The notes under the pieces were generated by a model, which saw only the letters and a list, made by a program, of their open reading frames with translations, had not been told where the DNA came from and made no database searches. Below, piece after piece: positions 44,173-57,940 of a DNA stretch of 64,000 nucleotides. The translations under genes and the position numbers were made by a program. Positions within the stretch are counted from its first letter, which is position 1, and the number at the start of each line of letters is the position of its first letter. The stretch is from NCBI GenBank assembly GCA_028751875.1, contig CM054154.1:53638594-53702593 (forward strand), given 5' to 3'. The DNA comes from Rapana venosa (lineage: Eukaryota; Mollusca; Gastropoda; Neogastropoda; Muricidae).

Positions 44173-45390
44173 TTGGTATTAACGGCACAGCCCTCACCTG
44201 GGTTTTCTTCATACCTCACAGACCGGTTCCAGAAAGTTATTGTAAACAAAATTCAATCAAAACCTGTCAAAATGGAATGTGGAGTCCCACAGGGATCAAT
44301 CCTGGGCCCTGTTCTCTTTACTCTCTACACTGCTCCACTCTCACATATAATAAACAACCACCATATTGATCATCATTTCTATGCCGATGATACTCAGCTT
44401 AAGTGCAGCGATACTGTTGAAAACTTGCCTTCCCTCCTGACAAATATGTCCTACTGCCTTCAGGACATTCAAAACTGGATGACTCAGAACAAGTTACAAC
44501 TTAATGCCGATAAAACCGAAGCCATGCTCATAGGGAGCCAACATAAACTTTCCTCTATCGCAAAAACTTCAATAGAATTCGGCAATACGTCAGTTCCTTT
44601 GTCCAACTCTGTGAAGTATTTAGGAGTAGTTCTTGACAACACACTCTCTATGAAAAAAATCATCACCCAGACCTGCCAGTCTTGCCACTATCAATTACGG
44701 CGCATAAGCGCGATTCGCAAGTATCTGTCCACTGATGCAACTTCCAAGCTTGTCACATCTCTCATTCTTTCACGTTTAGACTACTGTAATTCTCTTTTGG
44801 CTGGCCCACCAGCATCATCTATCCACTCTCTTCAACGCATACAAAACTCTGCAGCTCGACTGGTTCTAAGAAAGAAAAAATCTGAACACATCACTCCTCT
44901 TCTGCGATCTCTTCACTGGCTGCCAGTCTCACAAAGACTGGAGTATAAAATCAATACCCTCTGTTTCAAATGTCTCCACAAATCTGCACCCTCTTATCTC
45001 TGTAACTGTCTTCACCTGTACACTCCATCCCTTTCCCTTCGTTCAGCCGCAGATACTTTGTGCTTTCGAACACCCAGATTCAAACAAACCACTGTTGGCC
45101 GTCGCTCCTTCTCTGTTTCTGGTCCATCCACCTGGAATGACCTCCCTCTCTCACTTCGCCAAAAGCCTTCACTTGATACCTTCAAATCCAGCCTCAAAAC
45201 ACACTTATTTCTTACCCGAGACTTTCCCCCCACACATCTGTCACTAATTTTCAACAGCATTTTTCACCTTCTAAGTGTTGTTCCGCGCGCGCGCGCGCGC
45301 GCGCACGCGCGTGTGTGTGTGTGTGTGTGTGTGGTGTGTGTGTGTGTGTGCGTGCGTGCGTACGTGGGCGCGCATGGATTTCAAATCTAA
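44173..45390 (+). CDS. CR1/L2-like reverse transcriptase palm to C-terminus (copy K)
   Basis: From about residue 14: SSYLTDRFQKVIVN, GVPQGSILGPVLFTLYTAPL (about 37-56), the catalytic FYADDTQL (about 68-75), NADKTEAMLIGS (about 107-118), YLGVVLDNTLSM, RLDYCNSLLAGPP, LQRIQNSAARLVL, HITPLLRSLHWLPV and the late WNDLPLSLR motif (about 325-333) typical of CR1/L2-type LINE C-termini. The last 40 or so codons of the open frame translate a microsatellite, and the natural stop has been lost there. Upstream RT motif DLSAAFDTIDHSIL (44110-44150) is in another frame. Confidence 0.85.
   Translation: MVLTAQPSPGFSSYLTDRFQKVIVNKIQSKPVKMECGVPQGSILGPVLFTLYTAPLSHIINNHHIDHHFYADDTQLKCSDTVENLPSLLTNMSYCLQDIQNWMTQNKLQLNADKTEAMLIGSQHKLSSIAKTSIEFGNTSVPLSNSVKYLGVVLDNTLSMKKIITQTCQSCHYQLRRISAIRKYLSTDATSKLVTSLILSRLDYCNSLLAGPPASSIHSLQRIQNSAARLVLRKKKSEHITPLLRSLHWLPVSQRLEYKINTLCFKCLHKSAPSYLCNCLHLYTPSLSLRSAADTLCFRTPRFKQTTVGRRSFSVSGPSTWNDLPLSLRQKPSLDTFKSSLKTHLFLTRDFPPTHLSLIFNSIFHLLSVVPRARARAHARVCVCVCVVCVCVCVRAYVGAHGFQI
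45286..45350 (+). repeat. (CG)n/(GT)n microsatellite
   Basis: CGCGCG run followed by GT run inside the 3' part of LINE K. Confidence 0.9.
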
Positions 45391-45492
45391 TGTTCATTAT
45401 GTTTAAGGAGAGTTGCATGCCTGTAAATGATTGAGTGCAAGCGCTTCGATTTGTTTGTTTTTTACAAGATTCAGCGCTATATAAATTCCATA

Positions 45493-45530
<38 letters not shown>

Positions 45531-45754
45531 TATTATTATTATTATTATTTTGTGTAGATATTTTTCCCGCATACTGTGTGAGCGTATTGGTATTGGCTTT
45601 ATTTTATTTTATTATCATATATATCCCTAAGGGCGGGGGGCTAGATGTAAAAAAGCACATGGATGCTTATTCATTATCCTCGAAATAAAAGAATTTGTCA
45701 TTGTCATTGTCTCTCTCTCTCACGCGCACGCGCCACACACACACACACATTAAC

Positions 45755-46850
45755 GTTTGATCTATCTATCTATCTATCTATCTATCTGTCCCGTAGTCTG
45801 ACGACCGTGGGGGCACCCTCAAAGACTCAACAACCAGTTCCCTCCATTCCTCTCTCTCTGTTTGCCTTTCTCAGGGTTTTGTTGAGTTCTGCCTGTCCAT
45901 TCGCTGATGTTATCCTCCCACTCTTCCTTGGTCTGCCTCTTCTTCTTCTCCTTGGACCCGTCCTTGTAAAACTGTCTTTGCAAGTCCTTTGGATCTTGTG
46001 ACATGACCAAACCATTTAAGTTTACGCTTTTTCACGTCGTTAGAAGGTTCTCCCTAAGTCCAATGGTTGCTGGATTCGTTTACACGCTTTCGTTGCTTAG
46101 TGGTCTTTGTAGGAGTTCCCAAAGGGTCCCAAGCTCTCATTCTCCCGCCTTTTATTTTCTCTCCAAATCTGCGTCAGGGTCCTGTTCCAGCATACATAAA
46201 TAGGATATGACAAGGGACGCATTGTCTGATCTTGGAGTAAGGAGATTTTTTTTAATCTATCCAGATGGTGTTTATTTTTGACAGTTGTTATTGTCTTGCA
46301 GTCCTGCATACTACTTCGGTTTTGGATCCCGGGGTCTGATAAAAGGGCTCCCGGGTTTTAAAGTTTTGAACTGTTTCGACTTCGGTTTTTAACCCTATAC
46401 CATGCTAATCCGTTGGGGTTTTATCATCTTTTGGTCTTCTCTGCACTGATTTCCATGCCGTTTTTTGGGGGCCTTATTGGGGTTTTTATTTGGCGGGAAA
46501 CTCTTTTTTTTTTTTCCCTGCTATTCTTCAATTCACTGAAAACGGGGGTTTTGATCGTTCGGCCACCAACTGACTGTCCTTCATGATGTTCCAGTCATCA
46601 CCGTTTCTCTCAGGAAGATTTTGAAAAGAGTGGGTAGAGTAACAGCCCGCCTTACTAAAAAGTTGTTCGAAACCATTCTCCAAATGTTGTTGTTGTAGGA
46701 CACTGCCGGTGGCCTCGCGTTCAGCTGTTTGATGACTTGACATTTTGCATTGAGCTGTACAAATTCTGGTTCCCACAAAGCTGCATCCCACACCCTGTCA
46801 AATCCCTTTTTAAAAATCGAAAATTAATAGAAAAGGTTTGTTGTGTAAAG
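45755..46850 (-). mobile_element. RTE-like LINE fragment J2
   Basis: Same family as J1 at 12.5-13.9 kb: (GATA)n tail on the minus strand (45763-45787), then a C-terminal RT tail with RRRRRGRPRKSGR (45940-45970), and damaged RT palm (QAELNK..., and KTEAM-like segments) to about 46850. Sequence from 46300 has stretched homopolymers. No endonuclease. Confidence 0.6.
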
Positions 46851-46884
46851 GCCCCGCTCACTAGTATTCGAGGTTGAATATTTT

Positions 46885-47905
46885 TCTTTGTGAAAAGAGT
46901 TTTCAGCTAGCGTTAACTCGACAGACACAAGTTTTAGGAGAGACATAGGGATGTCATGACTTGTGATGATGACTTCCAACTACGTCTAAAAAAAATCCAA
47001 AAGCAAAAAAACATCGGGAAAAATTTTGACCTCGAAAGTGAAGGGCCCCCCCAGAGGTAGTAGAAATTTTTCAAGCAAGGATAGGGAAAAATTTGCAACC
47101 CTCACTGTGATAACTCAACATAGATACACTGACAAATTTCAATACGCAGTGCGAAACAGCAAGCAAGCTTTTTGGCAAACACCCCAGTCAAAAAAACTGG
47201 GGCACACCAAAATCTACAAATGCGACAAGCGAGAGATTTTAAGAAAAAGAAAAATGAAACAAAAGAAAAGCAGAACAAAAGGGCAGTCAACAAAAGAATC
47301 AGGAAATCCCCTACGGAGGCAAAAAAGAAAAGGCGGGGAAAAGTGCCAACTTGAAAAGAAATCAAAAAAAACAATAGCAAAAAAGCATATCACTGGGGAA
47401 AGACCACTACACAAAAAAAGCGAAAAGGGTTTTAAAAATCCAAGACAAAAAGGGAAGTGTCTCACGACGACCAGGATATTCTAACAGAGGACAGAAAAAA
47501 AGCCCGACCCTTTTAACCATAGAACCCAGGAGATCCAAAGTCCTTAAAAGTACCCCCAAGCAAAGACACAGACTCACCTTATCCCCCCGAGAAGAAGTGG
47601 GAAAAAGCTCGATCCTGAAAAAGGGAAGTAGCAGGGGGACAAATTCCAGCTGAGTTGGTTCAAGTGGAGGGGAAACCGTGATCAGCGCCCTACTAAGAAT
47701 CTGCAACAAAATCTGGCAGACAGGAAAATGGCCAACACCATGGACACAGTCGCTCATCATCACCCTCCCCAAGAAAGGAAATCTACAACAATGCCATAAT
47801 TACCGCACAATCAGCCTCATATGCCACCCAAGCAAGGTCATGCTGCAGATAATATTGAATAGACTGAAGCCACAAGCAGAGACCATCATTGCTGAGGAAC
47901 GCTTG
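46885..47905 (+). mobile_element. RTE-like LINE fragment H
   Basis: Begins with a damaged endonuclease end (SHDLVMM near 46955-46985), then linker (RNSKQAF..., KNNSKKAY-like), and RT fingers: ISALLRICNKIWQTGKWPTP, LPKKGNLQQCHNYRTISLIC and ILNRLKPQAETIIAEE to 47905, where similarity ends abruptly before the FRxxRS part. It is closest to element F. Opposite orientation to J2, with which it is head to head. Confidence 0.7.
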
Positions 47906-47917
47906 ATATATCTTTAA
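47678..47917 (+). pseudogene. RT fingers of fragment H
   Basis: 79-codon frame with WTQSLIITLPKKGNLQQCHN and YRTISLICHPSKVMLQII. The last five residues belong to the flanking sequence. No catalytic motif, so a truncated remnant. Confidence 0.7.
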
Positions 47918-48160
47918 ATGAGCTTTTTCTTCATTTCTGTGGGAAATGTTGTGGTTGGGAAGGGGAAACAAGATATAGAAACAAGATATAGAAAACGATT
48001 CTATTTGTTCACTAGGCCTACATGTCTGATCACGTACCGACATGTGCACATTTTGCCTTGTTATTGTTGCGTGACATATCATGGTTCCATAACTATGACA
48101 GTTTTGTGATAACATTCTTACGTAAAACATGCAATTCGTTCAAAGGAAGGGTTTTTATTT
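47906..48160. other. Spacer, nothing recognised
   Basis: Contains a direct 15-base duplication (ACAAGATATAGAA twice near 47968-47995). No gene. Confidence 0.4.
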
Positions 48161-48589
48161 TGGCTTTGTTTGTTTTGAAATTATATATATGGCTTTGTTT
48201 GTTTTGAAAAAATTATAAATAAAATATATATAAATAAATATATATATAATATATAATATTTTATATATATATATAATATATATATATATATAATATTTTA
48301 ATTAATTTTTTTTTCCCGGGTTTCGATCCCCGCTCGGCTCGGTGTTTTTGCCCTTGGGAAAGACACTTTACTCCTATTTTTTTCACTCCACCCAGGTGTA
48401 CAAGTGGGTACCAGCTCTGTGGGGAAAATATCTGGCGACAGACTTCCCTCCTGTCACAGGGGGGGTGAAAAAACCATCAGTTCGCTTAACGCTACAGAAA
48501 CCGGGATAAGCTCCGGCTCTATGGGCCTTCTGGCTGGAAAGAACATACTTATATTTATATATATATATATATATATATAATTATTATTA

Positions 48590-48632
<43 letters not shown>

Positions 48633-48675
48633 TTATATTTATATATTAAAACATAGTTTCAAACAAACAAAGCCA
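48161..48675. repeat. AT-rich inverted repeat, MITE-like
   Basis: TGGCTTTGTTTGTTTTGAAA at 48161-48180 (repeated at 48190-48209) pairs with TTTCAAACAAACAAAGCCA at 48657-48675. Between them are long (TA)n tracts (48181-48300 and 48551-48650) and a SINE-like segment. No transposase. A MITE or a hairpin formed by TA expansion are both possible. Confidence 0.5.
48305..48545 (+). mobile_element. Second SINE family, head-truncated
   Basis: Starts with a B-box-like GGTTTCGATCCCCG (48318-48331), then TTGCCCTTGGGAAAGACACT, ACCCAGGTGTACAAGTGGGT, CAGTTCGCTTAACGCTACAG and CTATGGGCCTTCTGGCTGGA. The layout and wording are unlike the SINE at 60.3 kb. The A-box region is lost in the AT-rich flank. Confidence 0.55.
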
Positions 48676-48719
48676 TGTTCTGTATACAGACAGATAATTC
48701 AACACTTGTTCTGTATCAC

Positions 48720-49841
48720 TCACTCACTCAGTCCCATGTCCCAAAGGACGTAGGGGGGACATGAGAGAAGACGCGACAGAGATCTTTTTCCATGCTTCAC
48801 ATCCTGTGTGGCTAGTAGAAGGTGTTGCAGGGGTTGGGCGGTCCATTCTTTGATGTTGTCAACCCATGATTTCTTTTGGCGGCCTCTTCTTCTCTTGCCT
48901 TCAACTGTTCCCTGCAGGATGGTTTTTGCTAAGGTGTTGTGTCTTGTGGTGTGACCAAACCACGTCAGTTTTCTCCTCTTTATGGTGGAGAGCAGAGGTT
49001 CTTGGGGGCCCACACGCTTTTTGATTTCTTCTTTCACATAGTTGTTGGTCTTGTGTTCTTTGTATGATATTTTGAGGAGTCTTCTGTGGCACTTGTTCTC
49101 GAATGCTTGGATTCTCCTCTCTAGCTCTGCTGACAGAGTCCATGATTTACAGCCATATAGGAGGATAGATATCACAAGGGATTTGTAAAGGTGATATTTG
49201 GTGCAGAAGCTGATGTTGTTGCTTCTGATGATCCTCTCGAGTCTGGCTAGAGCAGATGTTGCTGTTGCAATGCGAGCTTTCACTTCATTGTTTGATGTGC
49301 CATCTTTTGTTAGGATGGAGCCTAAGTATTTGAATTGGCTCAACTCTTCCAGTATTTCTCCATTCATCTTTATTTCCGTGCTGTCATTACTTGCACTGTT
49401 GACCATGATCTTTGATTTCTCTGTACTGACCTCCATGCCATATGCGCTCGCTCGATCTGTTAGACTATCTGTGAAGTTTTGCAGTTCTTGTTTGCTGCCG
49501 CCCATGAGGTCAATGTCATCTGCAAATCTGAGGTTGCAAAGGGGTCTTCCACCAATGGAGATGGAAGTGTGGTGGTTTTGCAGTGTCTCTGTCATGATGT
49601 TTTCGAGGAAGAGGTTGAAAAGTACAGGTGAGAGAAGGCAGCCCTGACGGACCCCAACCGTGGTCTTGAAGAACTCGCCCATGCGATTGTTCAGGAAAAC
49701 TGCACTTCTTGCGTTCTCGTACAGTGCCTTGATGACTTCAATGAGGCAGCTGTCAATGTTGAAGTGCCTGAGTACTTGCCAGAGGCCGTCATGCCATACC
49801 CTGTCAAAGGCCTTTTTGAAGTCTATGAAATTGTGATACAA
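48720..49841 (-). CDS. RTE-like reverse transcriptase core (copy E)
   Basis: 373 codons, uninterrupted: FIDFKKAFDRVWHDGLWQVL (residues about 5-24), GVRQGCLLSPVLFNLFLEN (about 64-82), catalytic FADDIDLMGGS (about 107-117), YLGSILTKDGTSNNEVKARI (about 173-192), ILLYGCKSWTLS, TWFGHTTRHNTLAKTILQG and the basic KRRRGRQKKSWVDNI. The stop lies at the TGAG tail. A frameshift near 49890 separates it from the fingers, so only part of the protein is encoded as one piece. Confidence 0.85.
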   Translation of the reverse strand: MYHNFIDFKKAFDRVWHDGLWQVLRHFNIDSCLIEVIKALYENARSAVFLNNRMGEFFKTTVGVRQGCLLSPVLFNLFLENIMTETLQNHHTSISIGGRPLCNLRFADDIDLMGGSKQELQNFTDSLTDRASAYGMEVSTEKSKIMVNSASNDSTEIKMNGEILEELSQFKYLGSILTKDGTSNNEVKARIATATSALARLERIIRSNNISFCTKYHLYKSLVISILLYGCKSWTLSAELERRIQAFENKCHRRLLKISYKEHKTNNYVKEEIKKRVGPQEPLLSTIKRRKLTWFGHTTRHNTLAKTILQGTVEGKRRRGRQKKSWVDNIKEWTAQPLQHLLLATQDVKHGKRSLSRLLSCPPYVLWDMGLSE

Positions 49842-49895
49842 GTCTTTTTGGTGTTGGAGATGTTTCTGTATCAGAATTCTAAGATTGAAAATTTG

Positions 49896-50489
49896 TTACA
49901 TTGTGCTGCGTTTTGGTCTAAAGCCGGCTTGTTCTTCTGCCAGGAGTTTTTCCACTTGGTTTTTCAGTCTGTTGAGGACTACCCGCAGCATGATCTTGCT
50001 AGGATGGCTTATGAGACTGATGGTTCTGTAGTTCTGGCATTGCTTGAGGTTTCCTTTCTTTGGTAGGGGTATTACAAGAGACTGTGTCCATTCTTCTGGC
50101 CATTCTTTGGTGTCGTGAATATTCTGACAAAGTTCTGTGAATCGCCTTGCTGTTTCATTCCCTCCATTTTTTATGAGTTCAGCTGGGATTTTATCGATTC
50201 CAGGGGACTTTCCCTTCTTCAATTGTTTAATAGCTGTATCTACTTCACACCTTAGTATTGGTGGGTCTTTATCTTGGTGTTCAGGGGGTTTGTCAGAAAC
50301 TATGTTGGTATCTGGGCGTAGTGGGTAGTTGTACAATCCCTCACAGTATTCCGTCCAGCGTTGGAGGATGGCATTGCTTTCCGTTAAAAGATTTCCTTCT
50401 TTGTCTTCAATAACAGAGGCTTTAGGCTGTGTGGTTTTAGTTAGTGATTTCAGAGTGTCGTAAGCTGTTTTGCTGTTTCCCTTGGCCAT
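49896..50489 (-). pseudogene. Linker and RT fingers (copy E)
   Basis: 197 codons: GNSKTAYDTLKSLTKT, YCEGLYNYPLRPD, AIKQLKKGKSPGIDKIPAEL, LPKKGNLKQCQNYRTISLIS and AEEQAGFRPKRSTM. Directly upstream a SINE (50507-50742) separates it from the minisatellite-expanded linker. Confidence 0.8.
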
Positions 50490-50506
50490 TCCAACTTCGA
50501 TGCTGT

Positions 50507-50742
50507 GGAATTGTTAATAATAATAATAATAATAATGTATGGAATTTATATAGCGCTGAATCTTGTAAAGCAACAAATCAAAGCGCTCAGATTTCATTTC
50601 ATACCACTTTAAGTCACGGCAGATTTCTCCGTGAAATTCGGGCTGCTCTCCCCGGGGAGAGCGGGAGAGCGCATCGCCACAAGCGCTGCGCCACCCATTT
50701 TTTTTTTCATGTCTGCAGCTGTATTTGTTTCCCTATCTTCTA
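50507..50742 (-). mobile_element. SINE 3' half inserted in copy E
   Basis: (ATT)n run and AGCGCTATATAAATTCCA on the minus strand (50540-50557), then body sequence shared with the SINE at 17.9-18.3 kb (GAAATTCGGGCTGCTCTCCC on +). No tRNA head, so 5'-truncated. It splits the copy E frame between AKEAWIE and HSIEVGMAKGN. Confidence 0.75.
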
Positions 50743-50754
50743 TCCACGCTTCTT

Positions 50755-54375
<3,621 letters not shown>

Positions 54376-55611
54376 GACTTGTGAACTTTTGTTTCTTAAG
54401 CTCTCTTCTTTTGTCGCAGAAGTCGAGAACCTCATTTGTCACCCAGGGTTGTTTCTTTGTTCTGCTTCTTCCTAATGTTTCTTCTGTTGCTGTCAATAGC
54501 ACTTCTTTGATGTTGTTGGTTAGTGTGTCCACATCATTGTCGATGGCTGTGAGTGCGGCGAACTTTCCTCCAATGTTGGCTTGGGAGATCTCAACCACTG
54601 TTGGGTCTTTGAGTTTTTCCAGATCAAATCTTATGCGTGGGTTTTTTGGCTGTTGTTTTGCTTTGAGTTTCAGCTTGATGGTGTTAAGTACAAGGTCGTG
54701 GTCACTGCCAATGTCAGCTCCTGGGAATGTTCTTGTGTTTGCCTTGTTTATGCTGGATTTGAATCTTTGGGGTGACAGAATGTAGTCAATTTGATTGTGA
54801 ATCAGACCATTTGGTGAGTGCCAAGTTGATGTTCTAGATGGCTTGTGAGGATGGAGTGTGTTTGCCAGAGTTAGTTTGTGCTTCTGTGCGAATTCCAGCA
54901 GCCGCTGTCCTCTTTCGTTTATTTCTCCTAGTCCAAAGCGTCCTGTGGTTCCTGCCCAGGTGTCATAGGCATCGGGTCCCACCTTAGCATTCCCAGTCGC
55001 CTTCCACAATAAGAATGCCCTTTTTTTGGCGTTTTGGAGATGACGTTTTCAAGTTGTTCATAGAATTCTTCTATCTGGTCATAATCGTAGTCAGATGTTG
55101 GAGCATAACACTTGGAATGATGGTGAGATTCTGGGGTTTTGCAGAAACTCTGATTGAGACGAGTCTGCTGGATACTGGTGTGCAGCTGACGACGCTTGAC
55201 ACAATCTCTTTCCTGACAATGAAGCCTACTCCGTGTTGATGTTTGTTTCTCTTCTCCACTGTACCATACCTTGTGGCCGTCTTGCGTGGTTGTTTCTCCG
55301 AAGCCAGTCCATCTGACTTCCGCAAGCCTAGGATGTCCCATTTAAAATCTTTTTAGTTCCTGTGTGAGTCCCTGTACTCTTCCTGTTTGGTATAGAGTCC
55401 TCACATTCCATGTTCCGATGGTTACTCCTTTATTTGGAAGCTTTAGAGTTGGTTCTGCTCCAGTAGCGCATTTGTCACTCCCACCCTGGAGGCTTGCAGT
55501 GGGTAGCGCGGTCGTTGTTGATCCGGGCCTCGACCGATCCGGCATGTTTTTCTGTTTTGTTTTTCTCATCATGTCCTTGCAGTGGGCTTGAGGAAGCTTG
55601 GTGGCGCCCAT
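54376..55611 (-). pseudogene. APE-type endonuclease region of copy E
   Basis: Starts MGATKLPQAHCK at 55611 in a 5' ORF with NMPDRSRPGS, then GTWNVRTLYQTGRVQGL (endonuclease Asn motif), LAEVRWTGFGETT (catalytic Glu), QCYAPTSDYDYDQ, NAKVGPDAYDTWAG, NQIDYILSPQRF and GADIGSDHDLVL (SDH). Frames change at about 55345, 55071 and 55000, and the GDWN motif is damaged (CGRRLGML in the open frame). The enzyme nicks target DNA to prime reverse transcription. The intact part is the 242-codon frame 54281-55009. Confidence 0.8.
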
Positions 55612-55820
55612 CTCCTCTCCAAGACTCCTACTGGTGAATAAGAAATCACCAGCCCCTCACAACGTTCCCAGTAGAAGCGGTTACCGGGTGTGGGTGGGTA
55701 AGGACCCGGACCCAGAAGTGAGAGTTGAGTGCCAAGTGAGGACCAGTGCTCCCGTCCATCCCGAGGGATGCTACTGCCAGTTACAAAGGTACCACGTCTC
55801 CTTAAGCACACCATAAACCC

Positions 55821-55905
55821 CTTGTTCTGTATCTGTTCTGTATACAGACAGATAATTCAACAATTAATCTGTATACAGACAGATAATTCAACACTTAATC
55901 TGTAT
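55821..55905. repeat. Tandem target-sequence copies between E and F
   Basis: Contains CTTGTTCTGTATC and two copies of CTGTATACAGACAGATAATTC (written here to 20 or fewer contiguous bases: TGTATACAGACAGATAATTC). The same words flank E on the left (48676-48717) and lie between F and G (59105-59138). Confidence 0.8.
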
Positions 55906-55918
55906 CACTGTTCACTGT

Positions 55919-56964
55919 TCACTGGTCCCGTAACCCGCCAGGGTCGTAGGGGCGCTGCATGGTGGACGAACGGTGGACCAGCTGGCTCCACTTAGCACGG
56001 TCGTGGGCGAGTGCCTGGGTGACACTGAAGTCCTCCCCTGTCCAATCACGGATGTCGTCGGCCCACTTTCTCCTCTGTCTGCCCCGTCTTCTCTTCCCCT
56101 GGACTGTTCCTTGCAGGATGGTCTTTGCAAGTCCTTCTGAGCGTGTTACGTGCCCATACCATCTGAGTTTCCTCTTTTTCGCCGTGGTCAGTAGGTCTTC
56201 ATAGTCCCGCACCTGTTGAGTGATCATTCTTCGGACTTCATTGTTGGTGACATGGTCCTTGTATGAGATGCAAGGAGCCTTCTGAGGCATCTCATTTCTA
56301 CTGCTTGGATCCTCCTTTGTAGGTCTGCGTTCAGTGTCCATGTCTCACATGCGTAAAGCATGATTGAGGTGACTAGCGCGTTTAGTAACTTTACCTTGGT
56401 TCCGAGAGGGATGTTTCTGTCTCTCCATATGGTCTTCAGTCTTGCCATTGCTGCTGCTGTTTGTGCCACTTTTGCTAGGATTTCGGTCTTCGATCCCTCC
56501 TCACTTATGATGGCTCCAAGGTACTTGAAATGGTCAACTGTCTCCAGTTCTTTTCCGCTAAGAGTGATCTTGGTGGTGATTGGTGGGCACTGTTTGTCAT
56601 GAGCTTGGTTTTTCTCGGCGCTGATTTCCATGCCGTATCGTGAGGATTTTCGTCCAGTTGCTTCACTAGGTTGGCCAGTTCCTCTTCATTTCCTGCCAGA
56701 CCGTCAATGTCATGGCAAACCTGAGGTTGGTGATTGTTCGCCCTCAATGCTGACTGTGCCTGTGTGGTCTTCCAAGGCGTCAGTCATGATGCGTTCGAGG
56801 AAAATGTTAAATAGTGTCGGCGACAAGCAACATCCCTGTCGGACCCCAACTGAGGTACGGAACCATTCCCCTACCGTGCCCTGTACGAGTACTGCACTGG
56901 TGGCCTTTGAGTAGATTCCTTGATGGTGTGGTATCAGCTTCTGGCCCATGTTGAATTTGTTCAT
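55919..56964 (-). pseudogene. Reverse transcriptase of copy F
   Basis: GVRQGCCLSPTLFNIFLERI lies in 56964-56710; the catalytic box is damaged by a lesion near 56720 (CHDIDGLAGNEEE). EISAEKNQAHD, KYLGAIISEEGSKTEILAKV, ITSIMLYACETWTLNADLQR then RWYGHVTRSEGLAKTILQG and a basic GKRRRGRQRRKW follow in 56631-56224 and 56341-55919. Confidence 0.8.
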
Positions 56965-57940
56965 GGTGGCCCACAGAACGTCATCCCATACTCTATCGAA
57001 GGCCTTCTTAAAATCAATGAAGACGTGGAAGATTCTTGTTGGTGTTGGCTTGTATTTCTCACACAGAACCCTCAGGTTGAATATCTGTTCTGTGTGCTTC
57101 TTTTGGGCGGAAACCGGCCTGCTCTTCGGCGATGATCTCTTCTGCCTGTGGTTTCAGCCTGTTCAGATCACTTTCAGCATGACTTTACTGGCATGACTTA
57201 TGAGGCTGATTGTCCTGTAGTTTTGGCACTGCTGGAGATTTCCTTTCTTGGGGAGAGTGATGATGAGTGATTGGGTCCATGGTGTAGGCCACTCTCCGGT
57301 CTGCCAGATCTTGTTGCAGATACTTATAAGGATGTCTGTCACTGCTTCTCCCCTGTGTTGGATCAGCTCTGCTGGGATGTTGTCGATTCCTGCTGATTTT
57401 CCTTTCTTCAGTGATCTAATTGCTACTTCTACTTCCTCGCGTAGAATTGGGAAGTTGTCTTTATTCGATGAGGCTTGGCTTGCAAGTACGCTGGGGTCGC
57501 CTAGCGTCTGATGATTGTAGAGTTCGGAACAGTATTCCGTCCATCTGCCAACGATTTCCTTCTTTTCTGTTAGGCAATTCCTTTCTTTGTCCTGGATGTT
57601 ACTGATCTTGCCTGTTTCTGTTTGGTGAGCTCTTTCACAATCTGGTATGCTCTTCTGCTATTATTCTTTGTTCAGGCCTCTTCGATTTCTGTACATTGTT
57701 TCTCTATCCATTCCTCCTTGGTCTTCCTCATGTCTCTCCTGATCTTCTTGTTTACTTCTCTGTACTCAACTGCTCCTGTAGTGTTCTTGCTCTTCTTCAG
57801 GTCTCTTCTTTTGTCACACAATATCAAGATTTCATCTGTGACCCATGGTTGTGTTTTTCGGCGATGTTTGCCAAAGAAGTATGCTTGCTGTCTCAGTCAT
57901 CACTGTGTTAAAACTGGTGGTCATCGTTTCGGCATCTTCT

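Larger units (their letters stand above)
43551..45548 (+). mobile_element. CR1/L2-like LINE copy K
   Basis: Inserted in duplicated unit copy 2; TTTTGTG occurs on both sides (about 43544-43550 and 45549-45555) and is the likely TSD. Encodes the RT from its fingers to the C-terminus and ends with AGCGCTATATAAATTCCA (45473-45490) and an (ATT)n run. No endonuclease, so 5'-truncated. A GC/GT microsatellite (45286-45350) has grown in its 3' untranslated part. Frameshifts near 43870 and 44205. Confidence 0.85.
42611..45717 (+). repeat. Microsatellite-rich duplicated unit, copy 2, split by LINE K
   Basis: Repeats copy 1 segment by segment: (CT)n at 42613-42716, AT-rich part to about 42965, GC/GT tract to about 43060, GTGCATGGGGATGCAAATAG (43078), T-rich part to 43440, CT run to 43530, then after element K the GGGCGGGG and TTGTCATTGTCATTGTC end (45625-45712) and a further CT run. 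By eye roughly 80-85% like copy 1. Confidence 0.7.
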
